Assembly (NCBI GenBank): GCA_031081675.1
Contig: JAVHLZ010000006.1
Span: 69,087 to 110,257, forward strand
From: Armatimonadota bacterium
Lineage (GTDB): Bacteria > Sysuimicrobiota > Sysuimicrobiia > Sysuimicrobiales > Kaftiobacteriaceae
Reading direction: 5' to 3'
Length of the DNA: 41,171 bases
A model generated the notes under the pieces. The model saw only the letters and a list, made by a program, of their open reading frames with translations. It was not told the origin of the DNA and ran no database searches. Positions 1-9,383 of this stretch are shown piece by piece. Each line of letters starts with the position of its first letter. The stretch's first letter is position 1. Both the position numbers and the translations under genes were made by a program.

Positions 1-150
1 CTGGTGGACTCGGTGTACGGAGGCGCCCTGACCGGGGACCAGATCGTCGCGATCCTCAAGCAGACCGCCGACGACCTGGGCAAGCCCGGCAAGGATATGT
101 GGTACGGCTTTGGCCGGATCAACGTCTACCGCGCGGTGACCGGGAAGTAG
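1..150 (+). CDS. Subtilisin-like (S8) serine protease, C-terminal end (partial)
   Basis: The frame is open from the first base of the window and ends at TAG 148-150, giving 49 residues. The end reads GFGRINVYRAVTGK. A glycine-rich stretch followed by (I/V)N..RAV is the usual last helix of subtilisin-family peptidase S8 domains, where the chain packs after the catalytic Ser. The catalytic residues lie upstream, outside the window. A complete S8 protease is encoded 1.4 kb downstream on the same strand, so this may be one of a pair of secreted proteases. The family call rests on a short tail and is therefore moderate. A strong GC hairpin follows at 200-228. Confidence 0.6.
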   Translation: MVDSVYGGALTGDQIVAILKQTADDLGKPGKDMWYGFGRINVYRAVTGK

Positions 151-199
151 CCCGGTCCACGCACCTCGCGGTCGCCGAAGGCGGTCCGGCCAGGCCACT

Positions 200-228
200 G
201 GAGGGGAGGCCCGGGGGGCCTCCCCTCC
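200..228 (+). terminator. GC-rich hairpin after the partial protease gene
   Basis: GGAGGGGAGGCC (200-211) and GGCCTCCCCTCC (217-228) form a perfect 12-bp stem with a 5-nt loop, 50 nt after the stop codon. No real U-tract follows, so it may be a weak or factor-assisted terminator, or an mRNA-stabilising hairpin. Confidence 0.5.
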
Positions 229-272
229 CTCTGCCTCGGACTTTGGTGCCAGATCCCTGTATCCGCGAATTT

Positions 273-355
273 CGGGGTCCGACCCTCACATTCGGGAACA
301 GTCAGGAATTTTGGGGTCAGACCCCAAAATTCGCGAATTTTGGGGTCAGACCCCC
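273..355. repeat. GGGGTCAGACCCC palindromic repeat cluster (copy 1)
   Basis: A degenerate unit (CGGGGTCCGACCCTC, 273-287) is followed by two near-identical units. AATTTTGGGGTC-A-GACCCCAAAATT at 307-331 is a perfect 12-1-12 palindrome. The second copy of AATTTTGGGGTCAGACCCC is at 336-354. The junction AAAATTCGCGAATTTT (326-341) is itself a perfect palindrome. The same core occurs twice in inverted orientation at 15614-15706. No transposase is next to either cluster. These look like REP-type non-coding repeats. Confidence 0.75.
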
Positions 356-434
356 AACTCCGGGTGAGACGCGCTCCCCCGGGTAAAAACGGCCGTTCGC
401 GGCGCGAACCCCCTCACTTCCTCCTCTCGGCTGC

Positions 435-440
435 TACAAT
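435..440 (+). promoter_or_regulatory. Extended -10 element (TGC-TACAAT) of a probably leaderless transcript
   Basis: TACAAT at 435-440 is preceded by TGC, an extended -10 (TGn). The GTG at 448 begins exactly 7 nt after it, where transcription would start. The same TANNNT-N7-GTG arrangement occurs before 29271 and 29559. No convincing -35 is visible. Confidence 0.5.
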
Positions 441-447
441 CATGGGC

Positions 448-1404
448 GTGCGACGCGTCCGGTTCATTCAGTACGGCCTGGGACCCATCGGAGCCGGCAT
501 CGCCGAATTGGCCGTCGCCCGCGGCCACGTCCTGATCGGCGCCGTGGACATCGACCCCGCCAAGGTCGGCCGGCCGGCATCGGCACTGGTGCCCGGGGCT
601 CCGGCGGACATCCGGGTCGCCGGGGATGCCGCGGACCTGCTGGCCGCCGGCGCCGACGTGGTCCTGCACTCCACCCGCTCCCGCCTGCCTGAGGTCCTCC
701 CGCAGATCCTGCCCCTGGTGGACGCGGGGCTCTCGGTGATCTCCACCTGCGAGGAGCTGGCATTTCCCTGGCGCCGGTACCCGAGGGAGTCGGCCGAGCT
801 GGACGCCCTGGCCCGCAGCCGCGGCGCGGTGGTCGTCGGCACGGGCGTCAATCCGGGGTTTGTCATGGACGTGCTCCCGGTCGTCCTGGCCCTGCCCTGC
901 CGGGAGGTGCGGTCGGTCACCGTCGAACGCGTGGTGGACCTGGACGTGCGGCGGGAGCCCCTGCGGCGCAAGGCCGGCGTGGGACTGACTCCGGGCGAAT
1001 TCCGCCGGGGTGTGGCCGAAGGCCGCCTGGGTCACGTCGGCCTGGCCGAGTCGGCGTCACTGATCGCCGACGCCCTCGGCTGGGCCCTGGACGCGCTGGA
1101 CGAATCAGTCGAACCCGTCCTGGACCCCGAGGGCATCGTGCAGGGCCTCCACCAGGTCCTGCGGGCCACCGTCGCCGGCCGGGAGCTCATCACGCTGGAC
1201 CTCCTCATGGCGCGGAGCGCGCCGCGTCCTCGCGACGCCATCCGCATCCACGGCGAGCCCTCCACCTCCGTGGAAATCCCCGGAGGCCTCCACGGCGACG
1301 CCGCCACCTCGGCGCTGGTGGTCAACGCCATCCCCCGTGCGTTAAGTGCCCCATCGGGTCTGCTGGTCCCGACCCAGCTGCCTCCCGCGCCCTTCCGCCG
1401 GTAG
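448..1404 (+). CDS. NAD(P)-dependent dehydrogenase, DapB/2,4-diaminopentanoate dehydrogenase (Ord)-like
   Basis: A 318-residue cytosolic oxidoreductase. The N-terminus has a Rossmann motif (YGLGPIGAGIAELA, about residues 7-20) with an acidic VDID at the end of strand 2, pointing to NAD(H). This is followed by CEELAFPW and GTGVNPGFVMDVLPV, signatures of the dihydrodipicolinate-reductase-like family that includes 2,4-diaminopentanoate dehydrogenase of ornithine fermentation. The ERVVDLDVRREPLRRKAGVG stretch fits the same family. No other ornithine-degradation gene (OrtAB, OraSE) is in the window, so the true substrate is unknown. The start was set at GTG 448, 7 nt after a TACAAT box; ATG 442 in the same frame is the alternative and adds two residues. 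It stands alone between two protease genes. Confidence 0.75.
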   Translation: MRRVRFIQYGLGPIGAGIAELAVARGHVLIGAVDIDPAKVGRPASALVPGAPADIRVAGDAADLLAAGADVVLHSTRSRLPEVLPQILPLVDAGLSVISTCEELAFPWRRYPRESAELDALARSRGAVVVGTGVNPGFVMDVLPVVLALPCREVRSVTVERVVDLDVRREPLRRKAGVGLTPGEFRRGVAEGRLGHVGLAESASLIADALGWALDALDESVEPVLDPEGIVQGLHQVLRATVAGRELITLDLLMARSAPRPRDAIRIHGEPSTSVEIPGGLHGDAATSALVVNAIPRALSAPSGLLVPTQLPPAPFRR

Positions 1405-1591
1405 ACATCCGCGAACTTCCATCAAACTTCCGCACGATCGTCGCCGCCCCGGTTCCGGCCCCGGCAGGAACCCAGAGGAGGTCAGCCGGGACCGGCGAAT
1501 CCATTGCATGCGTCTTCCCTGATCTGTCGGACCCCTCCACCGCCGCGCGGATCTGGCCCGTTCAACATCCAGTCGTAGGGGGTGAATCTCT

Positions 1592-3874
1592 GTGAGCAGC
1601 AACCTCCGCAGAATCGCGATTCTCCTCGTCGCCGCCTCGCTGGCCGCGGCCTCCGTCCTGCCGGCCGGAGCCGGCGGTCGCGCCACCGACGCGCCTGCGG
1701 CGGCGCAGCCCCAGGCGGACTACGTCATCGTCAAACTGGCCGACCCGCCGGTAGCCTCGTACGAAGGTGGGATCCCGGGCTACGCCAGGACCAAGCCTCT
1801 CCCCGGGCGCAAACTGGACCCCAACTCGGACGCCGTCAAAAAGTACAAGGACTACCTGGCCGGAAAGCGTCAGAATTACAAGGCGTACCTCCAGGACAGG
1901 GCTCCCCGGGCGGCAGTGGCGCGGGAGTTCGCCAGCGTCTTTAACGGCCTGGCGGTCAAGCTGAACGGGGAAAACCCGCAGACCCTGGCCGCGGGTCCGG
2001 GAGCAGTCGCCGTCTTCCCCGCCACCTTAGTCCGGCCGGCCATGAACATCAGCCCGGGCCTCATCAATGCCCCCGACCTGTGGCGGCGGCTGGGCGGAGC
2101 AGGCAAGGCCGGAGAAGGGGTCAAGATCGGCATCATCGACACGGGCATTGACATCACCAACCCCTTCCTGAGCGACAGGGGCTACCCCAAGGTAAACCAG
2201 ATCGACGCGTGCGCCGATGCGCTGCCCCAGGTTAAGCTGACCAAACCGGGCGACAAGAACACTAGCAACAAGGTGTTCATCTGCCGCGTCTTCTTCTCCG
2301 GCGTGGCGCCCGGCGCTCACGTCCGGCCTAAGGACCTGATCGTCTTCGACCACGGGACCCACGTGGCCGGCACGGCCGCCGGTAACCACGGGACGGACGG
2401 CACCGTGGCCGGCACAGAGGTCCTGATCCGCAACCTCAGCGGCATCGCGCCCCGCGCCCTGTTGGGCGACTACAACGTCTTCCCGGGCTTTGGCGCCGGA
2501 TATGTCGCCTTCGGGGGATCCGCGTTCAGCCACGACATCGCTTCGGCCCTGGAAGCGGCGGTGGAGGACGGCATGGACGTGGTGAACATGAGCCTGGGCG
2601 GAGGGGTGCAGGGGCCGCACGACCTGCTGGCGGAAGCCACCAACGCCACCGTGGACGCGGGGGTGATCGCGGCGGTGGCCGCGGGCAACTCGGGTCCCGG
2701 GGACGCCACCATCACGTCCCCCGGCAGCGCCGAAAAGGCGCTGACGGCAGGGGCCAGCACCAACCCCCACTTCGTGGGAATTCCGGTGACGGTGGCCGGA
2801 AAGACTTTCGGCGCAGCCCTGGGCGACTTCAAGAACTTCGGCAAGGTCACGGCCCCCTACACGGTGACCTCACCCGCCAACGGCTGCACGGCGATCTCCA
2901 CGGACCTCACGGGCAAGATCGCCCTCATCGACCGAGGTGTGTGCACCTTCACCACGAAGATCCGTAACGCCCAGGCCGCCGGCGCCATCGGCGTGCTGGT
3001 GGTGAACAACGTGGCCGGCGACCCGGTGGCCATGGGACACGACGGCACCAGCCCCTTCCCCGAGATCCCGGCCGCCATGGTGTCGAAGAGCGATGGAGCA
3101 TTTATGAAGACGCAGGACAGCGGTACGGGAACGGTGTCCATCGACGGCACGGCCATGCAGGAGTTCATCACCCCCAACGCGGACATCATCGCCGGCTTCA
3201 GCAGCCGCGGGCCGGCGCCGTTCACCTTCCTGATCAAGCCCGACGCCACCGCTCCCGGCGTGAACGTGCTGTCGTCGGTCTTCAACCAGGAGTTCGCGTT
3301 CTTCCAGGGGACCAGCATGGCCACCCCCCACCTGGCCGGATCGGCCGCCGTGCTGCTGCAGTTCTTCCGCGGGCTGTTCGGCGCGAGCCCGCCGCTGCCG
3401 TACCCCGACATCGTCAAGGCGGCCATCGTCACCACCGCCAAGCGGCCGGTCTTCGACCACGTGCTCGGTACACGTGCTACGGGGGTCCTCACCCGCGGCG
3501 GCGGGCGGGTGGACCTGGCGGCCGCCATGAACGCAGCGGGTGCATTCGCCCCGGCGTCGGTCAGCTTCGGCTTGCATCGGGGCTCGGCGCCGATCTCCGT
3601 GTCACGGACGGTCACGGTGGCCAACGTCACGAAGACGGGTCAGACCTACAACTTCAGCATTGACCCGGCGGTGACCACTGCGGGCGTCTCCGTCACGCTC
3701 AGCACGAAGTCGCTAACCCTGGATCCGGGGACGACGAAGACCTTCACCGTCACCCTCACCGCAGCCACCTCGGTCCCCACGGGGGACTACGAGGGTGACA
3801 TCGTGGTCAGCGCGGGTTCGGTGATTCAGAGGATTCCCTACTGGGTCCGCATCGACCGCCAGGGACGGCCGTAG
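1592..3874 (+). CDS. Secreted subtilisin-like serine protease with PA domain (peptidase S8)
   Basis: 760 residues. A Sec signal peptide (LRR then a hydrophobic stretch to about residue 28) precedes an inhibitor-I9-like propeptide starting at YVIVKLADPP (about 44-145). The S8 catalytic domain has Asp183 (GIIDTGID), His254 (FDHGTHVAGTAAG) and Ser575 (QGTSMATPHLAGS), so the triad is complete. A PA domain (about 405-515, GKIALIDRGVCTF) is inserted between His and Ser, as in large extracellular subtilases. The C-terminal 120 residues are a beta-rich fibronectin-III-like domain. It is expected to degrade extracellular protein after propeptide removal. The start is GTG 1592 with GGGGGTGA 8 nt upstream; a factor-independent terminator follows. 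Confidence 0.93.
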   Translation: MSSNLRRIAILLVAASLAAASVLPAGAGGRATDAPAAAQPQADYVIVKLADPPVASYEGGIPGYARTKPLPGRKLDPNSDAVKKYKDYLAGKRQNYKAYLQDRAPRAAVAREFASVFNGLAVKLNGENPQTLAAGPGAVAVFPATLVRPAMNISPGLINAPDLWRRLGGAGKAGEGVKIGIIDTGIDITNPFLSDRGYPKVNQIDACADALPQVKLTKPGDKNTSNKVFICRVFFSGVAPGAHVRPKDLIVFDHGTHVAGTAAGNHGTDGTVAGTEVLIRNLSGIAPRALLGDYNVFPGFGAGYVAFGGSAFSHDIASALEAAVEDGMDVVNMSLGGGVQGPHDLLAEATNATVDAGVIAAVAAGNSGPGDATITSPGSAEKALTAGASTNPHFVGIPVTVAGKTFGAALGDFKNFGKVTAPYTVTSPANGCTAISTDLTGKIALIDRGVCTFTTKIRNAQAAGAIGVLVVNNVAGDPVAMGHDGTSPFPEIPAAMVSKSDGAFMKTQDSGTGTVSIDGTAMQEFITPNADIIAGFSSRGPAPFTFLIKPDATAPGVNVLSSVFNQEFAFFQGTSMATPHLAGSAAVLLQFFRGLFGASPPLPYPDIVKAAIVTTAKRPVFDHVLGTRATGVLTRGGGRVDLAAAMNAAGAFAPASVSFGLHRGSAPISVSRTVTVANVTKTGQTYNFSIDPAVTTAGVSVTLSTKSLTLDPGTTKTFTVTLTAATSVPTGDYEGDIVVSAGSVIQRIPYWVRIDRQGRP

Positions 3875-3894
3875 GTGCCAACTCCTATGCGATG

Positions 3895-3930
3895 GCCGGA
3901 GGCCGGGACCGCGCCGGCCTCCGGCTTTTT
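3895..3930 (+). terminator. Rho-independent terminator after the S8 protease gene
   Basis: GCCGGAGGCCGG (3895-3906) pairs perfectly with CCGGCCTCCGGC (3914-3925) across a 7-nt loop and is followed by TTTTT (3926-3930). It lies 20 nt after the protease stop, in the convergent gap before comF. Confidence 0.92.
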
Positions 3931-3985
3931 GTGCCCCGGGCCTGACCCTGTTGCCACCAGGTAGGACACAGACCAGAGCCCGCTT

Positions 3986-4693
3986 TCAGAAGTCCAGCAC
4001 CGCCATCGCCACGACCCCGACCACCACATCCACCGCTCCGGCGGCCCGCAGCGCCCGGGCGCACGCGACGGCGGTGGACCCGGTGGACAGGACGTCGTCG
4101 ACCAGCAGGACCCGCACTCCGGCCACACCGTCGCCAGCCGCAAACGCCCCGCGCACGTTCGCCCGGCGCTCGTCCCGTCCCAGACCCACCTGCGGGGGAG
4201 ACTCGCGGACGCGCGTCAACGCCGAGGAGCGCACGGGAAGCCCCAGCAGGCGTCCGGCCTCCACGGCCAGCAGCTCCGCCTGGTTGAACCCCCTCTCCCG
4301 CAGCCGCCTGCGGTGCAGGGGCACCGGGACCACCACGTCGGCTTCCATGCGGGGGTCGGAGCCCACCACCTCCGCCACCATCTCCCCCAGGGGACGGGCC
4401 ATCGCCCGGCAGCGGCCGAACTTCAGGGCGCAGACGGCGTCCCGCAGGGGACCGTCGTAGATCCCCCTCGCCCGGGCGCAGCGGAAATAGGTCCGCCGGT
4501 GACGGCAGGGGATGCAGGTGAAGACCAGGTCGGGCGGCCCCCGCAGGGGCCGGCCGCAGCGCTGGCACACCGGGGGGCGGATGAGGCGGAACGCCGCGCG
4601 GCAGCGGGAGCACAGGGGATACTCGCCGGCCTCCCGGCACACCGAGCACACGGCCGGGAACAGCAGGTCCAGCAGGCCGCGCAGCAGCGCCAC
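3986..4693 (-). CDS. comF: ComF family phosphoribosyltransferase-like protein
   Basis: 235 residues, the usual ComF length. The N-terminus holds zinc-ribbon cysteine pairs (Cys16/19/28/31 and Cys43/46/60/63). A phosphoribosyltransferase fold follows, with VVPVPLHRRRLRERGFNQA and a PRPP-binding loop VLLVDDVLSTGST near the C-terminus. ComF proteins act in the cytoplasm during uptake and processing of transforming DNA, together with the ComFA helicase; the ligand of the PRTase domain is not well established. No other competence gene is nearby. The start is GTG 4693. It is convergent with the S8 protease and separated from it by a terminator. Confidence 0.9.
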   Translation of the reverse strand: MALLRGLLDLLFPAVCSVCREAGEYPLCSRCRAAFRLIRPPVCQRCGRPLRGPPDLVFTCIPCRHRRTYFRCARARGIYDGPLRDAVCALKFGRCRAMARPLGEMVAEVVGSDPRMEADVVVPVPLHRRRLRERGFNQAELLAVEAGRLLGLPVRSSALTRVRESPPQVGLGRDERRANVRGAFAAGDGVAGVRVLLVDDVLSTGSTAVACARALRAAGAVDVVVGVVAMAVLDF

Positions 4694-4765
4694 GGCCCGA
4701 CGGTAGCACGCGCCGACGGCGAGGACACTGGCCCGGGTGGGCCAACCACGGACCCCTCGCCCGCA

Positions 4766-4787
4766 CCCTCTCCCCTGGGGGAGAGGG
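4766..4787. repeat. CCCTCTCCCC / GGGGAGAGGG palindrome (single copy)
   Basis: A 10-bp perfect stem (4766-4775 with 4778-4787) lies in the 115-nt gap between ahcY and comF, flanked by further complementary CCCCTCGCC/GGCGAGGGG sequence. It is the same family as the triplet at 6072-6205. It could act as an ahcY transcript terminator but has no U-tract. Confidence 0.7.
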
Positions 4788-4808
4788 AGGGGCGAGGGGG
4801 CACCTCTT

Positions 4809-6205
<1,397 letters not shown>

Positions 6206-6249
6206 GTATGAGTGGCACGGACCGGCACCGGCCGGCAGGGCCGCGGCCG

Positions 6250-7365
6250 TCACTCGATGAAATCCTTCAACCGCTTGCTGCGGCTGGGGTGGCGCAGCTT
6301 GCGCAGGGCCTTGGCCTCGATCTGCCGGATGCGCTCGCGGGTGACCCCGAACTCCCGGCCCACCTCTTCCAGGGTGCGCGGACGGCCGTCGTCCAGCCCG
6401 AAGCGCAACTTGAGGACCTTGCGCTCCCGGGGGGTCAGGGTGCCCAGGACGTCCTCCAGCTGTTCCTTGAGCATGGTGAACGACGCCGCCTCGGCCGGGG
6501 CCAGGGCGTCCTGGTCCTCGATGAAGTCGCCCAGGTGGCTGTCCTCCTCTTCGCCGATGGGGGTCTCCAGGGAAATGGGCTCCTGGGCGATCTTGAGGAT
6601 CTCCCGTACCCGCTCCACCGGCAGCTTCATCGCCTCGGCGATCTCCTCGGCGGTGGGCTCCCGCCCCAGCTCCTGCAGCAGGGTGCGGGAGACGCGGATC
6701 AGCTTGTTGATGGTCTCCACCATGTGCACCGGAATGCGGATGGTGCGGGCCTGGTCGGCCAGGGCCCGGGTAATGGCCTGGCGGATCCACCAGGTGGCGT
6801 AGGTGCTGAACTTGTAACCCTTGCGCCAGTCGAACTTCTCCACGGCGCGGATGAGCCCCAGGTTGCCTTCCTGGATCAGGTCCAGAAACAGCATCCCCCG
6901 CCCCACGTACTTCTTGGCGATGCTGACCACCAGGCGCAGGTTCGCCTCGATGAGCCGGCGCTTGGCCTCCTCGTCGCCTTTCTCCATCCGCTGGGCCAGG
7001 TCCACCTCCTGTTCGGGGGTGAGCAGAGGGACCTTGCCGATTTCCTTCAGGTACATGCGGACCGGGTCGTCGATGGCGACGCCCTCGGCCTCCCGCTCTT
7101 CCTCCTCGGCGGCGCGCGCTTTGGCCTGTTGCTCGGCGTCCCGGGCGTCCTCCACCACCTCGATCCCCTGCTCGCTGAGGACCGAGTAGACCCGGTCGAT
7201 GAGCTCCACGTTCTGGTCGGCGTCGGGCAGCTGTTCGAGGATGTCGTCGTGGGTCACATAGCCCTTCTTGCGGCCCAGCTCCACCAGAGCCTTGAGTTCC
7301 GGCGGCACCTTGGCCTCCTCGGCCGGCGCCGCGGAGGCGGCCTTCTTTTTCGGCACGTCCCTCAC
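6250..7365 (-). CDS. rpoD: Primary RNA polymerase sigma factor (sigma-70/SigA)
   Basis: 371 residues, the size of SigA in Gram-positive-type bacteria (no large 1.1/non-conserved insertion). A short region 1.1-like N-terminus ([17 protein letters not shown]) is followed by region 1.2 ([18 protein letters not shown]). Region 2 contains [16 protein letters not shown] and [14 protein letters not shown] for -10 recognition and melting. Region 3 follows, and region 4 has a helix-turn-helix ([24 protein letters not shown]) for the -35. The start is GTG 7365, whose GTGA overlaps the dnaG stop, so the two are translationally coupled in the classical macromolecular-synthesis arrangement without rpsU. 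The promoters proposed elsewhere in the window would be read by this factor. Confidence 0.97.
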   Translation of the reverse strand: MRDVPKKKAASAAPAEEAKVPPELKALVELGRKKGYVTHDDILEQLPDADQNVELIDRVYSVLSEQGIEVVEDARDAEQQAKARAAEEEEREAEGVAIDDPVRMYLKEIGKVPLLTPEQEVDLAQRMEKGDEEAKRRLIEANLRLVVSIAKKYVGRGMLFLDLIQEGNLGLIRAVEKFDWRKGYKFSTYATWWIRQAITRALADQARTIRIPVHMVETINKLIRVSRTLLQELGREPTAEEIAEAMKLPVERVREILKIAQEPISLETPIGEEEDSHLGDFIEDQDALAPAEAASFTMLKEQLEDVLGTLTPRERKVLKLRFGLDDGRPRTLEEVGREFGVTRERIRQIEAKALRKLRHPSRSKRLKDFIE

Positions 7366-9170
7366 CCCCTTTCCGGGAGAGTCCTCCCCGCCGCGTCCTC
7401 CCCACCGGAGGGGCCGGATGGAGACGGACTAACTAGTTTAACATACTCCAGCTGCAGGCGCCGGACCTGCTCCACATCGCCGGCGGCCTGAGCCTGGTGG
7501 ATCCGACGGGCCAGCTCCTGGCGCGCCCGGGCGGCGGGCTCGCGGCGGACGATGTAGTCGATGGCGTCCCGCACGACCCGCGCCGCCTCCCGCTCCACCA
7601 CCGGGGGCGGCTCGAACACCAGCTGCACCAGCAGCCGCTGGGCCTCCCCATCGCCCAACCGGTCGATCAGGGTCTCGGCGCCGGCGGCCCCGGCCGCCAG
7701 CAGGACCTCCGCCAGGGCCCGGTGGCCGGGATCCCGGAACTCGCCGGGTCCCAGCGCCGCCCCCACCTGCTCCCGCACCTGGGGGTCGTGCACCATCAGG
7801 TGCACCAGCAGCCGCTCGGCCTGATGGCGCGCCCGCTCGGGCGGCGGGGCCTCCAGGACCTCGCCCGCGGTCGCCCCGCCTGCGCGCCGGACCTTCAGGC
7901 GCTGGCGGATGGCGTCTTCGGCCAGCCCGAAGCGCTGGGCCAGGCTGCGGATGTACTCGGCCTGGCGGATGGGGTGGCGCACGGCGGCCAGGGACGGCAG
8001 CAGGTCGTCCACCAGCCGCACCCGCCCTTCGATGGTCTGCAGGTCGTGCCGCGAGGCGGCCTGGGCCACCTGGTAGTCAAAGATCGGCACCGCCGTCTCC
8101 AGCAGGGCCGCGAACTTCTCCGGCCCCGCCGTGCGCAGGAACTCGTCGGGGTCGCCGGAGGGCAGGACGACCACCCGCACCGGCATGTCGGCCTCCTCGA
8201 ACACGCTGTGGGCCCGCTCCATGGCCGCCCGCCCCGCGGCGTCGGCGTCGTACACCAGCACCGCGCGGGACGCGAAGCGGCGCAGCACGGCGACCTGGTC
8301 GGCGGTCAGCGCCGTGCCCAGGGTGGCCACGGCGTGCCGAAAGCCGAACTGGTGGCAGGTCAGAACGTCCATGTTGCCTTCCACCACCAGCACCTCGTCC
8401 TTCCGCCGGATGTCCTCCCGCGCCCAGTTCAGGGCGTAGACGGTGCGCCCCTTGCTGAAGACGGCGGTCTCCCGCGAGTTCAGATACTTGGGCTGGGCGT
8501 CGTCCAGGGCCCGCCCCCCGAATGCCACCGGCCGGTCCTGCAGGTCCAGGATGGGGAACATCAGCCGGTGGCGGAACATGTCGAAGTACCCGTCCCCCCT
8601 CTCCCGGGGGACTACCAGCCCGCCGGCAGCCAGCAGGGCCGCGTCGTAGCCGCGAGCCCCCAGCGCCCGCAGGAGGCCGTCCCACTCGGGGGGCGCGTAG
8701 CCCAGCCGGAACCGGTCGGCGGTGGCGTCGTCCACTCCCCGGCGGCCCAGGTACTCCCGGGCGGCCCGGCCGCGCTCGGGGTGGCGCAGCTGTTCGGTGA
8801 AGAAACCCGCGGCTGCCTCCAGGGCCCGGAACAGCCGGTCCCGCTCGGTGGCCTGCCGCCGCTCCTCGGGCGTGCGCTCCAGGCGGACCCCGGCGCGGCG
8901 GGCCAGGGTCTCCACCGCCTCCGCAAAGGACAGGTGGCCGATCTCCATGACAAAATCGAAGATGTCTCCGCCCCGGGAGCAGCCGAAACAGTGCCACAGG
9001 CCCCGCTCACGGTCCACGTGGAAGGACGGGGTCTTCTCCTGGTGGAAGGGGCACAGGCCCTTGTAGTGGCGCCCCGCCTTCTTCAACGACACGTGGGCGC
9101 TGGCCAGTTCCACCAGATCCACCCGTCGACGGATCTCGTCCCGTATATCGGCCGACAGATACCCGCGCAT
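7362..9170 (-). CDS. dnaG: DNA primase
   Basis: 602 residues, standard length. It makes RNA primers for replication. The CHC2 zinc-binding domain has Cys40, His43, Cys61 and Cys64 (CPFH...HCFGC). The catalytic TOPRIM core contains [11 protein letters not shown] (metal-binding Glu) and [10 protein letters not shown] (the two Asp). The C-terminal 150 residues are the helicase-binding domain. ATG 9170 was chosen because GGAGG lies just upstream and the protein then begins at the family-typical point ([13 protein letters not shown]); an in-frame TTG at 9188 has no ribosome-binding site. It overlaps rpoD by 4 nt. Confidence 0.96.
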   Translation of the reverse strand: MRGYLSADIRDEIRRRVDLVELASAHVSLKKAGRHYKGLCPFHQEKTPSFHVDRERGLWHCFGCSRGGDIFDFVMEIGHLSFAEAVETLARRAGVRLERTPEERRQATERDRLFRALEAAAGFFTEQLRHPERGRAAREYLGRRGVDDATADRFRLGYAPPEWDGLLRALGARGYDAALLAAGGLVVPRERGDGYFDMFRHRLMFPILDLQDRPVAFGGRALDDAQPKYLNSRETAVFSKGRTVYALNWAREDIRRKDEVLVVEGNMDVLTCHQFGFRHAVATLGTALTADQVAVLRRFASRAVLVYDADAAGRAAMERAHSVFEEADMPVRVVVLPSGDPDEFLRTAGPEKFAALLETAVPIFDYQVAQAASRHDLQTIEGRVRLVDDLLPSLAAVRHPIRQAEYIRSLAQRFGLAEDAIRQRLKVRRAGGATAGEVLEAPPPERARHQAERLLVHLMVHDPQVREQVGAALGPGEFRDPGHRALAEVLLAAGAAGAETLIDRLGDGEAQRLLVQLVFEPPPVVEREAARVVRDAIDYIVRREPAARARQELARRIHQAQAAGDVEQVRRLQLEYVKLVSPSPSGPSGGEDAAGRTLPERG

Positions 9171-9191
9171 GAGCCTCCGCGGCGACAATGC

Positions 9192-9223
9192 AAAAGGGCC
9201 TATCTCGCGGGAGATAAGGCCCT
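9192..9223 (-). terminator. Probable Rho-independent terminator downstream of the EF-G-like gene
   Basis: Read on the minus strand, AGGGCCTTATCTC pairs with GAGATAGGCCCT (one bulged base, CCGC loop) and is followed by TTTT. It lies 160 nt after the EF-G-like stop and 22 nt before the dnaG start, so it would insulate dnaG-rpoD from read-through. Confidence 0.65.
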
Positions 9224-9383
9224 CCGCCCTGTACGCCTGTGGATTACCCTTCCCTGCCGCCGCCGTCCTCTCCTGCCGAACGCCCCCGACCTTCCCCCTC
9301 TTCCCGCCCGACGTGAGGGCTTCGCGCGTCCCCGGTCACTGCCCCAGCGTTGCCCCGCTCCCCCGCCCCCTCGCGCCGCGCCC
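9224..9383. other. Non-coding gap upstream of dnaG
   Basis: 160 nt of C-rich sequence between the EF-G-like stop and its terminator hairpin. I see no ORF, repeat or promoter with enough support to call. Confidence 0.4.

Noticed and set aside
448-1404. dapB (4-hydroxy-tetrahydrodipicolinate reductase)
   Set aside because: At 318 residues it is longer than DapB (about 250-270) and has the GTGVNPGFVMD pattern of the Ord-like branch, not the DapB catalytic EIHHxxKxD motif.
1405-1591. Promoter before the S8 protease
   Set aside because: No -35/-10 pair of acceptable quality was found in this 187-nt gap; only the ribosome-binding site is clear.
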